Shown here piece after piece: positions 25,782 to 38,564 of a stretch of DNA of 64,000 nucleotides. This DNA is from Paroedura picta (taxonomy: Eukaryota > Chordata > Lepidosauria > Squamata > Gekkonidae): positions 1,327,501-1,391,500 of the forward strand of contig NC_135371.1 in assembly GCF_049243985.1 (NCBI RefSeq), given 5' to 3'. The notes under the pieces were generated by a model. The model was given only the letters and a program-made list of their open reading frames with translations. It searched no databases and was not told where the DNA came from. The translations under genes and the position numbers were made by a program. Position 1 is the stretch's first letter; each line of letters begins with the position of its first letter.

Positions 25782-28700
25782 ATGGAAGAGCAGGACCCAG
25801 GAGGACCCGGAACCAGCAAGGCAGCAAGGAAAGGCCCCCATCTCTCCCAAGCTGGGAGCACAGTTGGATTCTGGGGAAGGGCCGGGCCAGAGACCCTGGC
25901 TCAGGACACCGTGACCTCAGACGGCCATTGCCAGCGCTTCCAGCACTTCCGCTACCAGGAGGCTGCTGGGCCCCGAGAGGTTTGCAGCCGGCTCCACGGA
26001 CTTTGCAGCCGCTGGCTGGAGCCGGAGAGGAGCACCAAGAGGCAGATGCTGGACCGGGTGACCCTGGAGCAGTTCCTGGCCCTCCTGCCCCGGGAGATGC
26101 AGGGCTGGGTGAGAGGATGCGGGCCGGAGAGCAGCGCCCAGGCGGTGGCCCTGGCCGAAGGCTTCCTCCTCAGCCAGGCCCAGGAGGAGAGGCAGGACGA
26201 GCAGGTGAGGGGGGTTCCTCCCCATAGGTCCAGTTCAACCCACGATCTCTGGCCTTATACAAAAATTTCCCTGCTGGACATTTGTCGAGTTGTTAATTAT
26301 CCAAATGGGAGAATTGGCAGGACCCCTCGCTTGGTCTCTTCCGTTCCGTCACTTCCCCGTCTTCCTCGTTGTGGTTTCAGCTATTGGGGCCATCCATGAA
26401 GACGGAAGCTACAATCCCTGCGGTGGAAGGAGCTCCTTCCGAGGAAGGGCAGAGGGCGCAGGCCGTGGAGCGTGGCCAAGATGCCCTCTCCAGTGGTAAG
26501 GACACATCGTGCCTGGGGCACCCCGTGCATTCAATGGGTAGAGAAATCCAGAGTTAATTTTCGGCATTAATTGCTGGAATGCTCTAAAAAATGAGCTTAG
26601 ACCCATTAATGGAGAGCCGATTCCTGCCATCAACTGAAGTATTAATTCCTCACCTTCCTTCCACAAGAGGAGGTGGAGGGGGCTCAAAAGCCTCTTCAGC
26701 CTGGTGAATGAAGGGGCTTCCACCTTCTGGGGCAGCAGAGCTCCGAACTCCAGGCTCCGGGGCCCAGGGATGATGGGAACGTGGGACTTCTGCCCGTACC
26801 TCGAAGGGGAGGCATCAGGCCGCTGAGTGAAACAGGATGGGGCAGTAATGGGGGGCAGCCTGTTGCCTCCCCCCCCCCACCCCCTGCGTGTCCAGACTCA
26901 CTCAAATCACATCCAGGCCGAATAGGATGGTGACCTGTCATGCGACGGCATTTCCACCCCCTTCTTCCTCCTCCCCTGGGCAGAAAGAGGTCTGACAGAG
27001 GCCTGAGATACGGTGGCAGCGTGGGTCATCCCTGCTGCTTCTCTTCTGTCCCTGTGGAGTGTAGACAGGGCGACGTTTCACAGCCCTGAGAAGGGGGCGT
27101 GTGGAGCAAGGAGCCAACTAGCAAACACCCTTCCTTCCCTCCTTCCCTCCTTCCCTCCCTCCCTCCTTCCTTCCCTCCTTCCTTCCTTGCTTCCTTCCTT
27201 TTTCTGTCTCAGTAACAGGCGGTGGAGAGGGGCTGCTGAGCTGTCATCTTTTCAGACATGTGGAAACGGCTGCTGCACGTCCAGTCCTGGTAGGAGAGAG
27301 GTCCTCTGAACTCTGTTCCCTTCACCCTCCCCAGTCCAGACATCCTCCTGTCCCTTCCCAGAAGACACCCGTCCAATCTGCAATCTCTGGCAGGTGTGAT
27401 CTCTGACGGGGGGAGGGGGGTCTGCTTTCTCTTCCAGGGTCTCCCCTCCTTCTCCTTGGAGGACGTGTCCGTCTCCTTCTCCCCGGCCGAGTGGGCCCTG
27501 CTGGATCCGGCCCAAAGGGCTCTGTGGAGGGAAGTCATGCAGGAGAACGCTGAGAATGTGGCCTTTCTGGGTAAGGATCTGTCCTGGGTGCCGATTGTGC
27601 CAACTGCGGCCCTGGTGATGAGGCTGGGATCAAAGTATTTCGTAGCAATGGACCATTTGGAGGCTCTGTGGGGAGCGGCTGTAGAGCATCTTCTCGGCCG
27701 GCAGAATGTCGCAGGCCCCCTTCCCAGCATCTCCAGTCAAAACGGTCAGATAGGCGGTGATGTAAGAGATCACGGACTGAGGCAGAGCTCAGCTGTGGCT
27801 TTTGGGGAAGGGGGGAAGGAATCATTAAATGCTACCTATTTAAGGGAAAGGCGGTGGTGGTCAAAATGAGCCAGGCATGAGGTTAAGGGGCCTTCCTATG
27901 GCAGGCACATACATCCCTTTGGATCCTGCCAGATTTCCCAGGTGCTACCAGGATCTCTGTTTGCTCCAGCAGAGGAAGGTCGGAGGAAAGAGGAGGGCGA
28001 GGAACTTCGTCAGCAACTGCCAGACAGAGCTAAAATTGAAGACTTGAAAGAAAACCACAGAAATCAAGAAAGTCCTAAGAAAGGCAGCAGTATCATTGAG
28101 AGACAAAATAGAAAAAAGCACAATCCACGTTTTCCAGAGCTCGGAAGAATGAAGGCGAGTAAATCCATTCAGTGTGGAAAGTACTGCAGAAACAGATCAC
28201 AGCCCCTTCAGCACCAAAGAATACATAGCAGAAAGAAACCTTTTGAATACTTTCTGTGTGGAAAGGGATTCGGTCAGAGTGGTACTCTTCAACCCCACCT
28301 AAGTACCCCATACACAGCGGAGAAACCTTTTAAATGTTCAGTTTGTGGAAAGAGATTCTGTCAAAGTGGCCACCTTCAACAGCACCGAAGAAGCCACACG
28401 GGAGAGAAACCATTTGAATGCTCAGTGTGTGGAAAGAAATTCAGTCGGAGTGGCACTCTTCAACTGCACCGAAGAACCCACACAGGGGAGAAACCTTTTA
28501 AATGCTCAGTTTGTGGAAAGAGATTTAGTCAGAGTGGTACTCTTCAAGTGCACCAAAGAAGCCACACAGGGGAGAAACCTTTTGCATGCTCAGTTTGTGG
28601 AAAGAGATTCAGTCGGAGTGGCACTCTTCAAGAGCACCAAAGAACACATACAGGGGTGAAACCTTTTAAATGCTCTGAATGTGGAAAGACATTCAGTCGG

Positions 28701-29927
28701 CATCAGCATCTTAAAGTGCACGAAAGAATCCACACAGGAGAGAAACCTTTTGAATGTTCTTTGTGTGGAAAGAGATTTAATGAGAATGGCCATCTTCAGA
28801 GGCATCAAAGAACCCACACAGGGGAGAAACCTTTTGTATGCTCAGTGTGTGGAAAGGGATTCAGTGAGAATAGCACTCTTCAACAGCATCTCAGAACCCA
28901 CACAGGTGAAAAAACGTTTGAATGCTCAGTGTGTGCAAAGAGATTCAGTGTGAGCATCAGTCTTCAACAGCATCTGATAACCCACACAGGGGAAAAACCA
29001 TTTGAATGCTCAGCATGTGGAAAGGGATTCAGTCGGCCGAGGCATCTTCAAGAGCATCTGAGAATCCACTCAGGGGAAAAGCCTTTTGAATGCTCAGTGT
29101 GTGGAAAGAGATTCATTGTGAGCAGCTGTCTTCAACAGCATCTGAGAACCCATACAGATCAGAAACCTTTTGAATGCTCAGTGTGCAGAAAGAGATTCAG
29201 TTGGAGTGGCAGTCTTCAAGAACATCAAAGAACCCATACAGGGGAGAAACCTTTTGAATGTTCAGTGTGTGGAAAGAGATTCAGTCGGAGAGGCAATGTT
29301 GTAATACACCAAAGAACGCACACAGGGGAGAAACCTTTTAAATGTACAGAATGTGGGAAAAAATTCAGTCTGCATCAGCATCTTCAACGGCATAAAATAA
29401 CCCACACAGGGGAGAAACCTTTTGAATGTTCAGAATGTGGAAAGAGATTCATTCAGAGTGGCAATCTCCAACACCATCAGAGAACCCACACTGGGGAGAA
29501 ACCTTTTGAATGCTCAGAGTGTGGAAAAAGATTCAGTGAGAGTGGCCATCTTCAGGTGCATCGAAGAACACACACAGGGGAGAAACCTTTTGAATGCTCG
29601 ATCTGTGGAAAGAGATTCAGTCAGAGTGGCAGTCTTCAAGTGCACCAAAGAACCCACACTGGGGAAAAACCTTTTGAATGCTTAGTGTGTAGAAAGAGAT
29701 TCAGTGAGAGTGGCAATCTTCAGCAACATCTGAGAATCCACACAGGGGAGAAACCTTTTGAATGTTCAGTGTGTGGAAGGGGATTCAGTCGGCCTAGCCA
29801 TCTTCAAGGGCATCAAAGAACCCACACAAGGGAGAAACTTTTTGAATGCTCAATGTGTGAAAAAAGATTCACTTGGAGTTGTGATCTTCAAGAACATCGA
29901 AGAACCCACATGGTAGAAACTTTCTGA
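25782..29927 (+). CDS. Gene D: SCAN-KRAB-C2H2 zinc-finger protein (19 fingers)
   Basis: Model: 25782-26204 (SCAN), 26381-26495, 27219-27289, 27438-27570 (KRAB), 27970 or 27973-29927; the sum is exactly 900 codons, 899 residues. Exon phases match B and C, but the 126-base exon between KRAB and fingers is missing; the KRAB donor joins directly to the finger exon across a 400-base intron. The SCAN domain is intact. The KRAB box keeps [14 protein letters not shown], nearer the classical consensus than B and C. A decayed finger (FEYFLCG) precedes 19 intact fingers; the last lacks a normal linker (THMVETF). The first 50 codons of the SCAN exon are almost identical to B but not C. Probable nuclear repressor with unknown target. 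Confidence 0.9.
27127..27205 (+). repeat. CCTTCC polypyrimidine microsatellite in gene D intron
   Basis: A long CT-only tract immediately before the acceptor of the 71-base linker exon (27219). It doubles as an extended polypyrimidine tract. Confidence 0.8.
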
Positions 29928-30175
29928 ATTCTCAGAGTGTGGAAAGAGATTTGGTCGGCCTTAGACATCTTCAAGAGCATCAGAGAACTCATGCTGGAAT
30001 TAGAAACCTTTTGAATGTTCAGTGTGTGGAAAGAGATTCAGTGTGAGGAGGAATCTTCAGTAGCATAAAATACTGATGTAGGAGAAACACTTTGAACACT
30101 TTGTTCTTAGAAAGAGATTCAGGTTGAGCAGAAGTCTTCAGCAACATCAAAGAACACACACACTGCTCAGTATGT
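29928..30175 (+). pseudogene. Decayed zinc fingers after gene D
   Basis: At least three finger-like segments (TGTGGAAAGAGATT repeats) continue past the stop but are broken by stops and frame changes. The array was once longer. Confidence 0.75.
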
Positions 30176-31960
30176 CCAGTGTCCTGCTGGTGTGAGTCTT
30201 TCTGACATCTACAAAGCTGGCAAAATAGCCTTTCCTTTCCCAAATCCGGTGAGGAAATGAACAACTTAAGAGTATATCTACAGCCTGTCTACTACTGGCA
30301 TAAATGTCATGTGACCAGCTGGTATTCTTGATTTACAAACAATTTTAGATGACAAGCAGTTCTTGAGAGGAATGACACAACATTAATCTCTCCCTAGGCC
30401 CGCCAGTTATGAGCAGTTCTGAATTTCCTGCATTCTGCAGGAAATTGTACACACTTAAGAAAGTGGATAAAAGTTAAAACTGTACATTTATCATTTATTT
30501 ATTTATCATAGTGCATATGATATGTGTAAAATACGTACATGCTGAACAAAGTGCATAAGACGTGAACAACGTACAGTCCATGTGACATGCAGATCGCATT
30601 TTCTCTTCTTTTCCCGTCCAGCCATTTCAACTGCGTCTTTTGCAACATGGATAGAATGTAATATGTGCCTTGAGCCGATGTATTTTACCATGTGTGTGTG
30701 CATACTTCAGCCGGACCACCAAAGAAGGTCGTTGTGCTGAAACGTACCTGGTCTGGGCCGCTGGGTCCTTGTTTGTGAGGTTAATATTGAGGCCTTATAC
30801 TGTTTTTAACCACCTTTAAAAATAAATATATGTTATTATGTCTAATTTTTCAGTGTGAACCACTCATCACACCTGGCTGCAGGTTGAGATTCATTGAACC
30901 TTTCTGGTTTCTTTCCAGCTAAGTATTTTCTCCTCTTTTTTTCTCTGAGTTGGAATCACCCTCAGCCCCGTCCTGAGGCCCAGAGGCCTTCCCAGTGGGG
31001 GTCTGGGGCTGCCCGCTGGTGTTGGAGGCTCATCTGTTTAAAATGGGCAGAGAGCGATGCCAGGAAAGATAATGGAAACACCCCCGACACTCATGGCTCT
31101 GCGCACAGAGAGGGCAAGCTGATATGGCCACATTGACCAACCCCCCTCCCCCCCAAAGACCCAAGGGCCAGGGAGACACATGGTTCTCAGGCATGCCTCA
31201 CTGGGAGGATCGTGGCATGAGCGACAAGACCGCCAGAGTAAACAAACCAAGAAGGGCCCCAGATGTGGGCTTGAGTACGCATCTGCAGCCGCGTTTTGCA
31301 AAGTAGACCCCCAGGGAAGGAACACGGCTCTTCCACCGCATCGCCCCTGCCCCATCCGTCCACCTCTCCCTCGGCAGAGGCCCCTGTAAACCTCTGCCCG
31401 CTTTCCTCTCCCGCGCTGCGGTTTGGGTGGGAGGAACAGTCTCTTTTTGCCGGGTGAGAGAAGGACAGACCTCCCCCTGGCTGGCCAGGTGTTGCTGGGA
31501 GCCTGTCCCTCCCCAAATCCTCACGTCCCAACTGCCAGTGGCCTTGTTGTTGGCTTGTCTCCTTTCTGGGTCGGAGCGGAGGCTGGCGGGGCAGGCGGGC
31601 CCAGGCACTGCTCCTGCCTCACCAAAACCTCCTGATGGTTGTGGAGCAATTTTTGGAGGTGGGGCAGCAAGACCTGCTGGGGAGACCATTTCTGCCACTT
31701 GCCCCAAGAACAGGGGGAGCTTTCCGGCCTCTGCAGAGCAGGTGAGGAGGAATCAAGGCGGGGAGGGCCAGGGCAGAGAGATTGAATGTTTTCATAATAT
31801 GGCGTGTAACGAAGCCAGGAGAGCCTAAGATTGTATGTTTAGAGGAGTTTTGCCATGGCCTGCCCCCACGTCAGGAGACGGCTATGCCTTATAGATGGCT
31901 GGGAAATCCCTGGAGCCTTTGCAGATAGTCAAAAGCAGGATATAAAAACCGGCTCTTCTT
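30176..31960. other. Intergenic, no gene recognised
   Basis: 30176-30400 resembles the 3' flank of genes A-C. 30480-30850 is an AT-rich repeat-like stretch with GGTCGTTGTGCTGAAACGT. 31130-31740 is GC-richer with several open frames but no splice-consistent or recognisable product. Confidence 0.4.
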
Positions 31961-32087
31961 GATGAAATGTGACTGCACACGAATGCTTACAGCTTGGATA
32001 TAACTTCCTTGGTCTTAAAAGTGGCACACACAAATTTTGTCCTGCTGCTTCAGACCAACCCAGCTACCCAGAAGAATCCATTTCTAA

Positions 32088-32372
32088 AGGTAAAGGTAAA
32101 GGTGTCCCCTGTGCAAGCACCAGGTCATGTCTGACCCTTGGGGTGACGCCCTCCAGCGTTTTCATGGCAGACTCAATACGGGGTGGTTTGCCAGTGCCTT
32201 CCCCAGTCATTACCATTTACCCCCCAGCAAGCTGGGTACTCATTTTACCGACCTCGGAAGGAAGGAAGGCTGAGTCAACCTTGAGCCGGCTGCTGGGATT
32301 GAACTCCCAGCCTCATGGTCAGAGCTTCATACTGCATGTCTGCTGCTTTACCACCCTGCGCCACAAGAGACC
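32088..32372 (-). repeat. tRNA-derived squamate SINE
   Basis: Third full copy of the element at 2996-3285, minus orientation, from the GGTAAAGGTAAAGG tail to the GCGCCACAAGAG head. Confidence 0.85.
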
Positions 32373-32444
32373 CAGTTTCTAAAGGCCAATGCCCTTCAAT
32401 ATAATTATTCAACACCTTAGCAGAGTCTATAGGACAGGCCCTTA

Positions 32445-32565
32445 AATAGTTGGCTACCACATCGCCCTTCATCCGTCTCCTCTCCAGCCTGAACAAACCC
32501 AACTCCTCCAGCTTTCCCTCATGTTGGAATCTGCAATGTCTGTAGGGTGCCCGATTCAGCAGCAT
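32445..32565 (-). repeat. CR1 LINE 3' UTR fragment
   Basis: CGTCTCCTCTCCAGCCTGAAC and CCCAACTCCTCCAGC are the familiar reverse-complement CR1 3' segment. Confidence 0.55.
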
Positions 32566-32579
32566 AGGAAGAATATCCC

Positions 32580-32850
32580 ACAGGGGACATTGGGGGAGGT
32601 GTGCAGTTAGCAGATTTATATTAGGAACTTCCTGGTATTTTTCAAATAATCTCCTCCAGTCTCCTGAATAGCTCAGTTGAGCACCCTTTCTTCATGAATG
32701 CTTTCACAAGAACAGTTAAACAGTTAGGACTATCTCTCTCCTCTCTTCTTTACATAGCTGTATCTCTTCTCAATAAAGCTATATATTCTTTAGGCGGCCA
32801 GTGCCTGACTCCTTCTTTGCATATTTAAACTCTGCAAACACCTCCAAGAC
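32580..32850 (+). repeat. LTR-like fossil
   Basis: Shares with 33410-33950 the order GTGCAGTTAGCA, GGAACTTCCTG, a CT-rich tract, CAATAAA and a TTTTGCATATTT-like end. It looks like a solo LTR of an unassigned family, with no internal genes. Old. Confidence 0.35.
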
Positions 32851-32879
32851 TTGGTCTCCGTCTCCGTTGCCCTGTTCTG

Positions 32880-33045
32880 GAACAAGAAAGCATAATGGTT
32901 CCAGCACTGGACATGGGAACTCCCAGTTCAAACCACGCCTCTGCCAGGGAAGTTTGCTGGGTGACTTTGGGCCGGTCACTCTCTCAACCTCGTAGGGCTG
33001 TTTTACGGATAAAATGTGGGTGACCCTAAAGTCTTTGGAGAAACA
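32880..33045 (+). repeat. MIR-like SINE
   Basis: CAGTTCAAACCACGCCTC and GGGTGACTTTGGGCCGGTCAC match the tRNA/CORE part of the MIR-like elements here. Confidence 0.55.
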
Positions 33046-33409
33046 AAGCTGAACAGAAAGATTACCGACAAGAAGAACTGCACAAGAACATCATTATAAT
33101 TTACATGGTTAAACAGGATAAAACCGAGTATCATAAAACCAGAAGAAGAGCCCCGCTGGATCAGACCGGTGGTCCATCTAGCTCAGCCTCCCGTCTCCCA
33201 CAGTGGCCAGCCAGTTCCTCTGGACAGCCAACCACAGGGCACAGAAGATGAGGCCTTTCCTATAGTCTTCCCTCCTGGGGCCGGGATTCAAGGCCTTACT
33301 GCCTCTGACTGTGGCAGTTCCATTTGTGGAAGTCACAGTAGCCTCTCATGCGTTGAAATATGCCAGATCGGCAGTGCCTGTGATCCAAAGCACGTGCAGA
33401 GTATCCTAA

Positions 33410-33950
33410 AGGGGGCATTGGACGAGAGGTGCAGTTAGCATAGTCAGGTTAGGAACTTCCTGATATTTGCAGATTGTCTCTTCCTGTGTCCAGATTGGTT
33501 GAGCTGGAGACTTCCTGCTGCTTTGAGCATATTTCCTCCCTTGCTTGCCTCCAAAATTAATAGTTCTGTAGAGCCTGTAAAACTACCGGGCTTACGGGAG
33601 ATGGTGGGTGCCTTCCATTGTTGGCTTCCTGACCTACCCAAGTCATCCTCTTCAAGCAACTTCTCTATAGACTGTCATCTTTGTCTTTTTACATTACTAT
33701 TTTTTACCAATTTTATATTAATATTTATTATTCTTTGTCACTGTTGTAAGCCCTGAGCCCACTGTGAGATAGGTGGCCTATAAATCGAAGGATGAAAGAA
33801 GAACAGTTAGTCAGTTAGGTCTCACTCTCTCTCTCTCCCACTCCCTCACAAACCTTGTTTCTCTTAACAATAAAACTATTTTTTTCCTTTTAAGCAGCTT
33901 GGTGTTCCTCCCCTTTTGCATATTTCAATTCTGCCAACACAATAGGCCTA
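33410..33950 (+). repeat. LTR-like fossil interrupted by another repeat
   Basis: Second member of the pair with 32580-32850, apparently split by an insertion ending in a GTGGCCTATAAATCGAAGGA tail (about 33510-33795). Old solo LTR; family uncertain. Confidence 0.35.
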
Positions 33951-34279
33951 ACAATACAATTAAATCATTCACGGTTAATAACGCCAGTCGGTCTAGGCTG
34001 TGGATTCTCTTCTTCCTCTTGCGGACAACCCAAGAAAAAATGCCAGGCAGGCTCTGGGTGGCACCCTTGCCTTGAGATCAGGCACGGCAAAGCTTTTCCC
34101 AGTTGCCTTGGAGACGAGGGCACTCCCTTTCTCCGAAATCTCCTTTCCTTTCCCTGCAGGTTTCGTTTCCTTTCCCCTAGCAAACAGGTTCAGCAGTGTG
34201 TTTGCTGGTGATGGATTTCAGAGGAGGTCCCGGGAGAGGAATGGCTTGGTCCCCGGTGGCGAGGAAGTGGGCAGCAGAG

Positions 34280-37200
34280 ATGGAAGGGCCCCAGGTGTCC
34301 TCGCTGACCGTCGGCATCTTGCTGGGGGTGGCCGTCTCCGTCACCTTATTGCCAGGTGAGCGGGAGCGGTTGGGGCACCTCTCCTTTGCCGTTCAGTTTA
34401 TTGTTATTGTGGGGTTCGTCCAGGAGGTTGTAGGTGTTAAAATTAGGCTCGTGGGTCTATGTAATTTAACTCAGAAAGGACAATCACGACTTGTACAGAA
34501 ACTGTTTAGACACGATTGGAATGTTCTTCAAAGAGACGCTAGGCGGAAATGTTCCCCACTGCCCTTCAGAATTAAATACTTCCCTGAATCCGATCTGACC
34601 CTGTGAGCAGTTCCTAAACGGGGATTGTGTGTTGCAACACACAACCACAAGCTCAGATGAAGGTTTGTTCCCCCCCCAAATAACTTCAAGTCAATCCTGC
34701 TGTGACAGCCGAAGTGAACAACTCAGTTCTTTTTCACTCTCCAAAATATGAAGCAGAAAGAGAAGCGATCCTGAACTATTCATCCTTTTCGGATACTTTA
34801 AGATCTGGTTTTTTTTTTAGCAGCTTATGCGGAAATGTTGTTGTTGATGCGACAAACTTCTCTCTTACTGTGCTTTTTAAAAACTCCTGGACTTTTAGGG
34901 GTATGGCTAATGGGCTATTGTTAATTAAACCTTATTAAACTGGAAATGAAATATGGTAGCCATAGGCCATAACCACCCAACAGAGGCACCGAAATATTAC
35001 AATTCTTGGAGGGTCCTGGACTCTGCCTCTTTGCTGCTGCTGCTGCTGCAGACAGACTAACACGGCCACCCACCTCATTCCAGAAACAGAAACTCCCTTC
35101 CCAAAAACATTTCGGTGGGGCAGATGAGTGTCCTCACTGGGGCAGGATCATAACCTGTCATGTATCCCCCTTGGCCCTGACGTCTCTTCTTTTAGCTTCT
35201 GGCCAGCTGGCAGGGGCTCATGGGAACTGTAGTCCACAGACATCTGGAGAGCCACAGTTTGGCCACCCCCCCTGTCTCCCACCCAAATACTAGTCAGGGG
35301 CCACCCTGCTTAGCTGCAGGGATCTGATGAGGTGAGGCTGTCCTGGCTTCTCTAAGGACTCAAATCCAGCGCTTTGATTTTCAGACTTGAAAAAAGCTGC
35401 CCTCTCAAAGGGGAAGGACTGTTGGGTCGTTGGGTTTTCTTCCGTCATCTTGTCTTCCCTCCTCCCCTCCCCCAATTTCAGCTTTTGTCCTGTGTGTGAA
35501 GTTCCTCGATGTGGTGATCGTCTTGACAAACATGCTGCTTCTGGCGAGATTCATCACCTCGGTCATCAGTAAGTGGAAAGCAATGGGCAATTGGGGGGGT
35601 GGGGTGTCACCGGGTGGGAGAGTCTGACGAGGCTAGATCCACGTCTGGGTGCTCTGTGGGGAACAGGAACCGCCATGGGTCCCCTGGGGATGGGGTCCCG
35701 AAACAGCAGCCAATATCAGTTCTGCCTGAGCTGTAATTCCAGGAGACCTCCGGGTCTGACCTGGAGGCTGGCACCCCTATTCCCACCTCACCCATCATGG
35801 CCAAAACACATATGCAATGCAGCCACGCCGTCTCAGGCCCTAGCCATGCCACCCGAACGTCTCCCAAGCGGATGGGAAGGCCTTTCTCTCTCCCGTGTTC
35901 CTCTTCACAGAGCCCGTTGTCAAGATTGCAGCCAAGGACCATCCCAGCCTCGTGAACCAGATGAGAATCATCTTCTTCTTAGTCCGTAAGTGTCTCAGTC
36001 TGCTGGAACCTGCCTGATTCCAGAGCATACGGAGACTATCTTGCAAGGGGCATTGGGGAAGATGGGTGGTTCGCCTCCTCCTTGGCATTTCCCCAGGAAC
36101 CTCCTCCTGGGCCCCCCTGGACTCAGCTGCCGCTCCCTTGCTCCTTGGAGCACACTTCAGAGGGACTGATGTTTAAAGAAATGACGACCACCTTCTATCG
36201 ATTGAGCACCGCCTGGGGCAGTGCCTGTGATCCCGCCTCTGCCCACTGCTCTTGAAAATCACTCTGAGGGCTGGGAGACTGTGAAGGATGTCTCTGTTAA
36301 GATTGGGCCATCCAAGCTCTGCACCCAGGTGCAAGATCAAGGTGTGTACTTTCTGAGCCTCTCATCCGGCGCCTTGCCAGCAGAAGCCCCTGTGCCAACA
36401 GCTCTTGGGGAGGGCTGCGGGAGGGCATCCTGGAGCTGACATTCTGGAATTGGCTTAGGCCTCTGCGCCGGCCCTATGAGGTAGGCATGACGTGGAGGTA
36501 TAAACTTCTGTGTGAGACCTGCAGATTTGGAGATATTCCCCCTGTGTTTATAGTTTGCGGCAGTAAAAAATAAGAGTTTAAAAAGGTTTTCCTGCTCAGT
36601 GTGTCCAACTTGGGGGGAGGGGTTAACAGCATTATAAAACCATACAATAAATAGGCATCTTATTAAAACCTGCCTCCTGATAGGAATCCCCTTGGGGATA
36701 TTTCAGTGCTCCGTTGTCGGTTGTTTCATGGGGGGAGGCCGGAATTTCTTGGCCTTTATTTCTGGCGGAACAGCTCAGTTTGGCTAAGCTCTCTAGAACT
36801 GCGTTAGATCCTGAAGGGCCCTGGTCTCCTCGGGCAGAGCGTTGCCAACATGATTAACCACATGACTGCTATATTATGGACCAGTCTCCTCATCCCTTTT
36901 TAATAAGGATTGCAGGCTGGAGATGTGCTGTCATTCCAGGGGACCCCCAGTTCCCACCTGGAGCTTGGCATCCCTAAATGGGAATGTGGCCCATCCCTTC
37001 CGAAATCCGGGCTCCACCCCCAGTGGCCCAGGAATTCCTTTGCCCTAAATTCCCTCTCCCTTCCCTCCATTTTGCATTCAGTGTCCAATGAGAGTCTGCT
37101 CTTCGATGGCCTGTTGATGGCTCTGATGCTGTCTGGGATCTTCATCTTAGTCCTGGGTAAGTACACGGGGAGGGGGGGGCAGTTGATCAGGAGGGTTTAT

Positions 37201-38547
37201 ATCTTTCTGCAGGAAGCAGGGGATTTGGGGGGGGGGAGTAGGGTTGCCAGATCTAGGTTGGAAATCGCCTGGAGGTTTGGGGGTGGAGCCTGGGGAGGAC
37301 AGGGACCTCAGAGGACTCCTACAGCAGCTGTAGAAAACTCTTTCCTTTGAGTGAGGACAGCCAGTGGCCCCGCCCACTCTGAAAATCTCTACAGGTGCCA
37401 AGTAAGAAACAGTGCGTAGGTGGAGAACCCTGCATGAGAGTGTCTCTCTCTGACTATGTCGGCCATGGATGGAGCAGAGTTGTTCTCTCTTGCCCCGGAG
37501 GGACGGACCAGAAACAATGGGATGAAATGAATGCAAAAGAAATTCCGTCAAAACATCTGGAAGAAGTTCCTGACAGTTAGAGAGGTTCCTCAGTGGAACA
37601 GGCTTCCTCCAGAGGTGGTGGGTTCTCCTTTGCAGAGGCTGGAGAGCCATCTGACAGAGAGGGTGATTCTGTGAAGGCTCAAGGGGGTGGCAGGTGACAG
37701 TGGATGAGCGAGAGGGTTGTGAGTGTTCTGCATAGTGCAGGGGGTTGGACTAGATGAACCATGAGGTCCCTTCCAACTCTGTTATTCTGTTATTCTATGT
37801 CCTGGACACCAAATCCATGTCATGCAGAGGGCCAAACTAGACATCTTTTGCTTGTGGTCTTGTTTTGTCATCAGTTTCTCACCTTTTCCCAACCCGTCCT
37901 CTCCCCCAAGAAGCCTCTTCACCCATTTTCATCCTTATAGCAGCCCTGGGGGGGGGGGGGCTTTTACCCACCCCATAAGCCTCCAGAAGGCTCAAACGGA
38001 AAAGAGAGGAATTCTTCCTCTGTCCATCAAATGTTAATCTCAGGTTCATGAGACCTTAGGCTTGCCTTAGGGATGGGCTTAACCATTCAATAGTCAGCAT
38101 TCTAATTGCATTTATTATTTAGTGCAAGGCGTGTGTATTGTGTAACCAGGAGATCCGAGGGCTGTCCGCCAGCCGGGCAAGGGACGTTCAGAGGGGCTTT
38201 GCCATGCCCTGCTTCTGCATCATGTCCCCAAGTATTCCCTGGAGGGACCCCCACCCAAATCCTTTGAGGTCTCCCATCCAAATACTTCCCTGCATGTTCC
38301 AAGGCAAATTGAGGCTGCATAATCCTGGGGTCGAAACCTGAGCTTTGCAAACTCTGCAGGTGTTTGAAGCTCACTTCCGTAACAGGGGAGATTTGGGGTG
38401 GGGGTGGGGGGCTGTTCCAGTCAATAATTTAGCTCTTGTTTCCTGTTTTGCATGTAGTGTCTGGTGTGGGGGCCCTTGACGTAGGACTCAGCTCCCTCGC
38501 TGTGGCTCCTGCCTTAACACTGGTGAGAGTCACTACAGCGTCTGTCA
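34280..38547 (+). CDS. Unrecognised hydrophobic multi-exon protein, 3' end not found
   Basis: Five exons with good splice sites: 34160-34355 (start ATG at 34280, G at -3 and +4), 35482-35568, 35911-35985, 37082-37156 and 38458-38547. Every internal exon is a multiple of three (87, 75, 75, 90) and every junction is phase 1, so they join in frame to 134 codons without a stop. Exon 1 is signal-peptide- or TM-like (VGILLGVAVSVTLLP). Exons 2-5 are hydrophobic (VVIVLTNMLLLARFI, MALMLSGIFILVL) and share a loose L-D/N-x-hydrophobic pattern, as if by exon duplication. Small symmetric exons favour a real gene. In-frame upstream ATGs at 34196 and 34241 are alternatives. Possibly a multi-pass or amphipathic-helix membrane protein; I do not recognise the family and assign no function. 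The final exon is not certain. Confidence 0.6.
36720..36860 (-). repeat. L2-like LINE 3' fragment in intron
   Basis: The minus strand reads NALPEETRALQDL, the conserved C-terminal block of the L2-type elements here. It lies in the intron between exons 3 and 4 of the hydrophobic gene. Confidence 0.5.
37440..37800 (+). repeat. CR1 LINE 3' end in intron
   Basis: Runs from CTTGCCCCGGAGGGACGGAC through GGTGGTGGGTTCTCC to TTGGACTAGATGAACC and the terminal TTATTCTATG. Closely related to 58655-59000. Confidence 0.75.
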
Positions 38548-38564
38548 GTAAGTGAATGGCAAGT

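Noticed and set aside
30690-30780. Hammerhead ribozyme of a Penelope-like element
   Set aside because: A GCTGAAACG-like string is present, but the CTGATGA core and pairing stems are not.
31130-31760. Possible extra gene in the GC-richer stretch between gene D and the hydrophobic gene
   Set aside because: Several overlapping frames exist on both strands, but none has a known domain, splice support or a duplicate elsewhere in the window.
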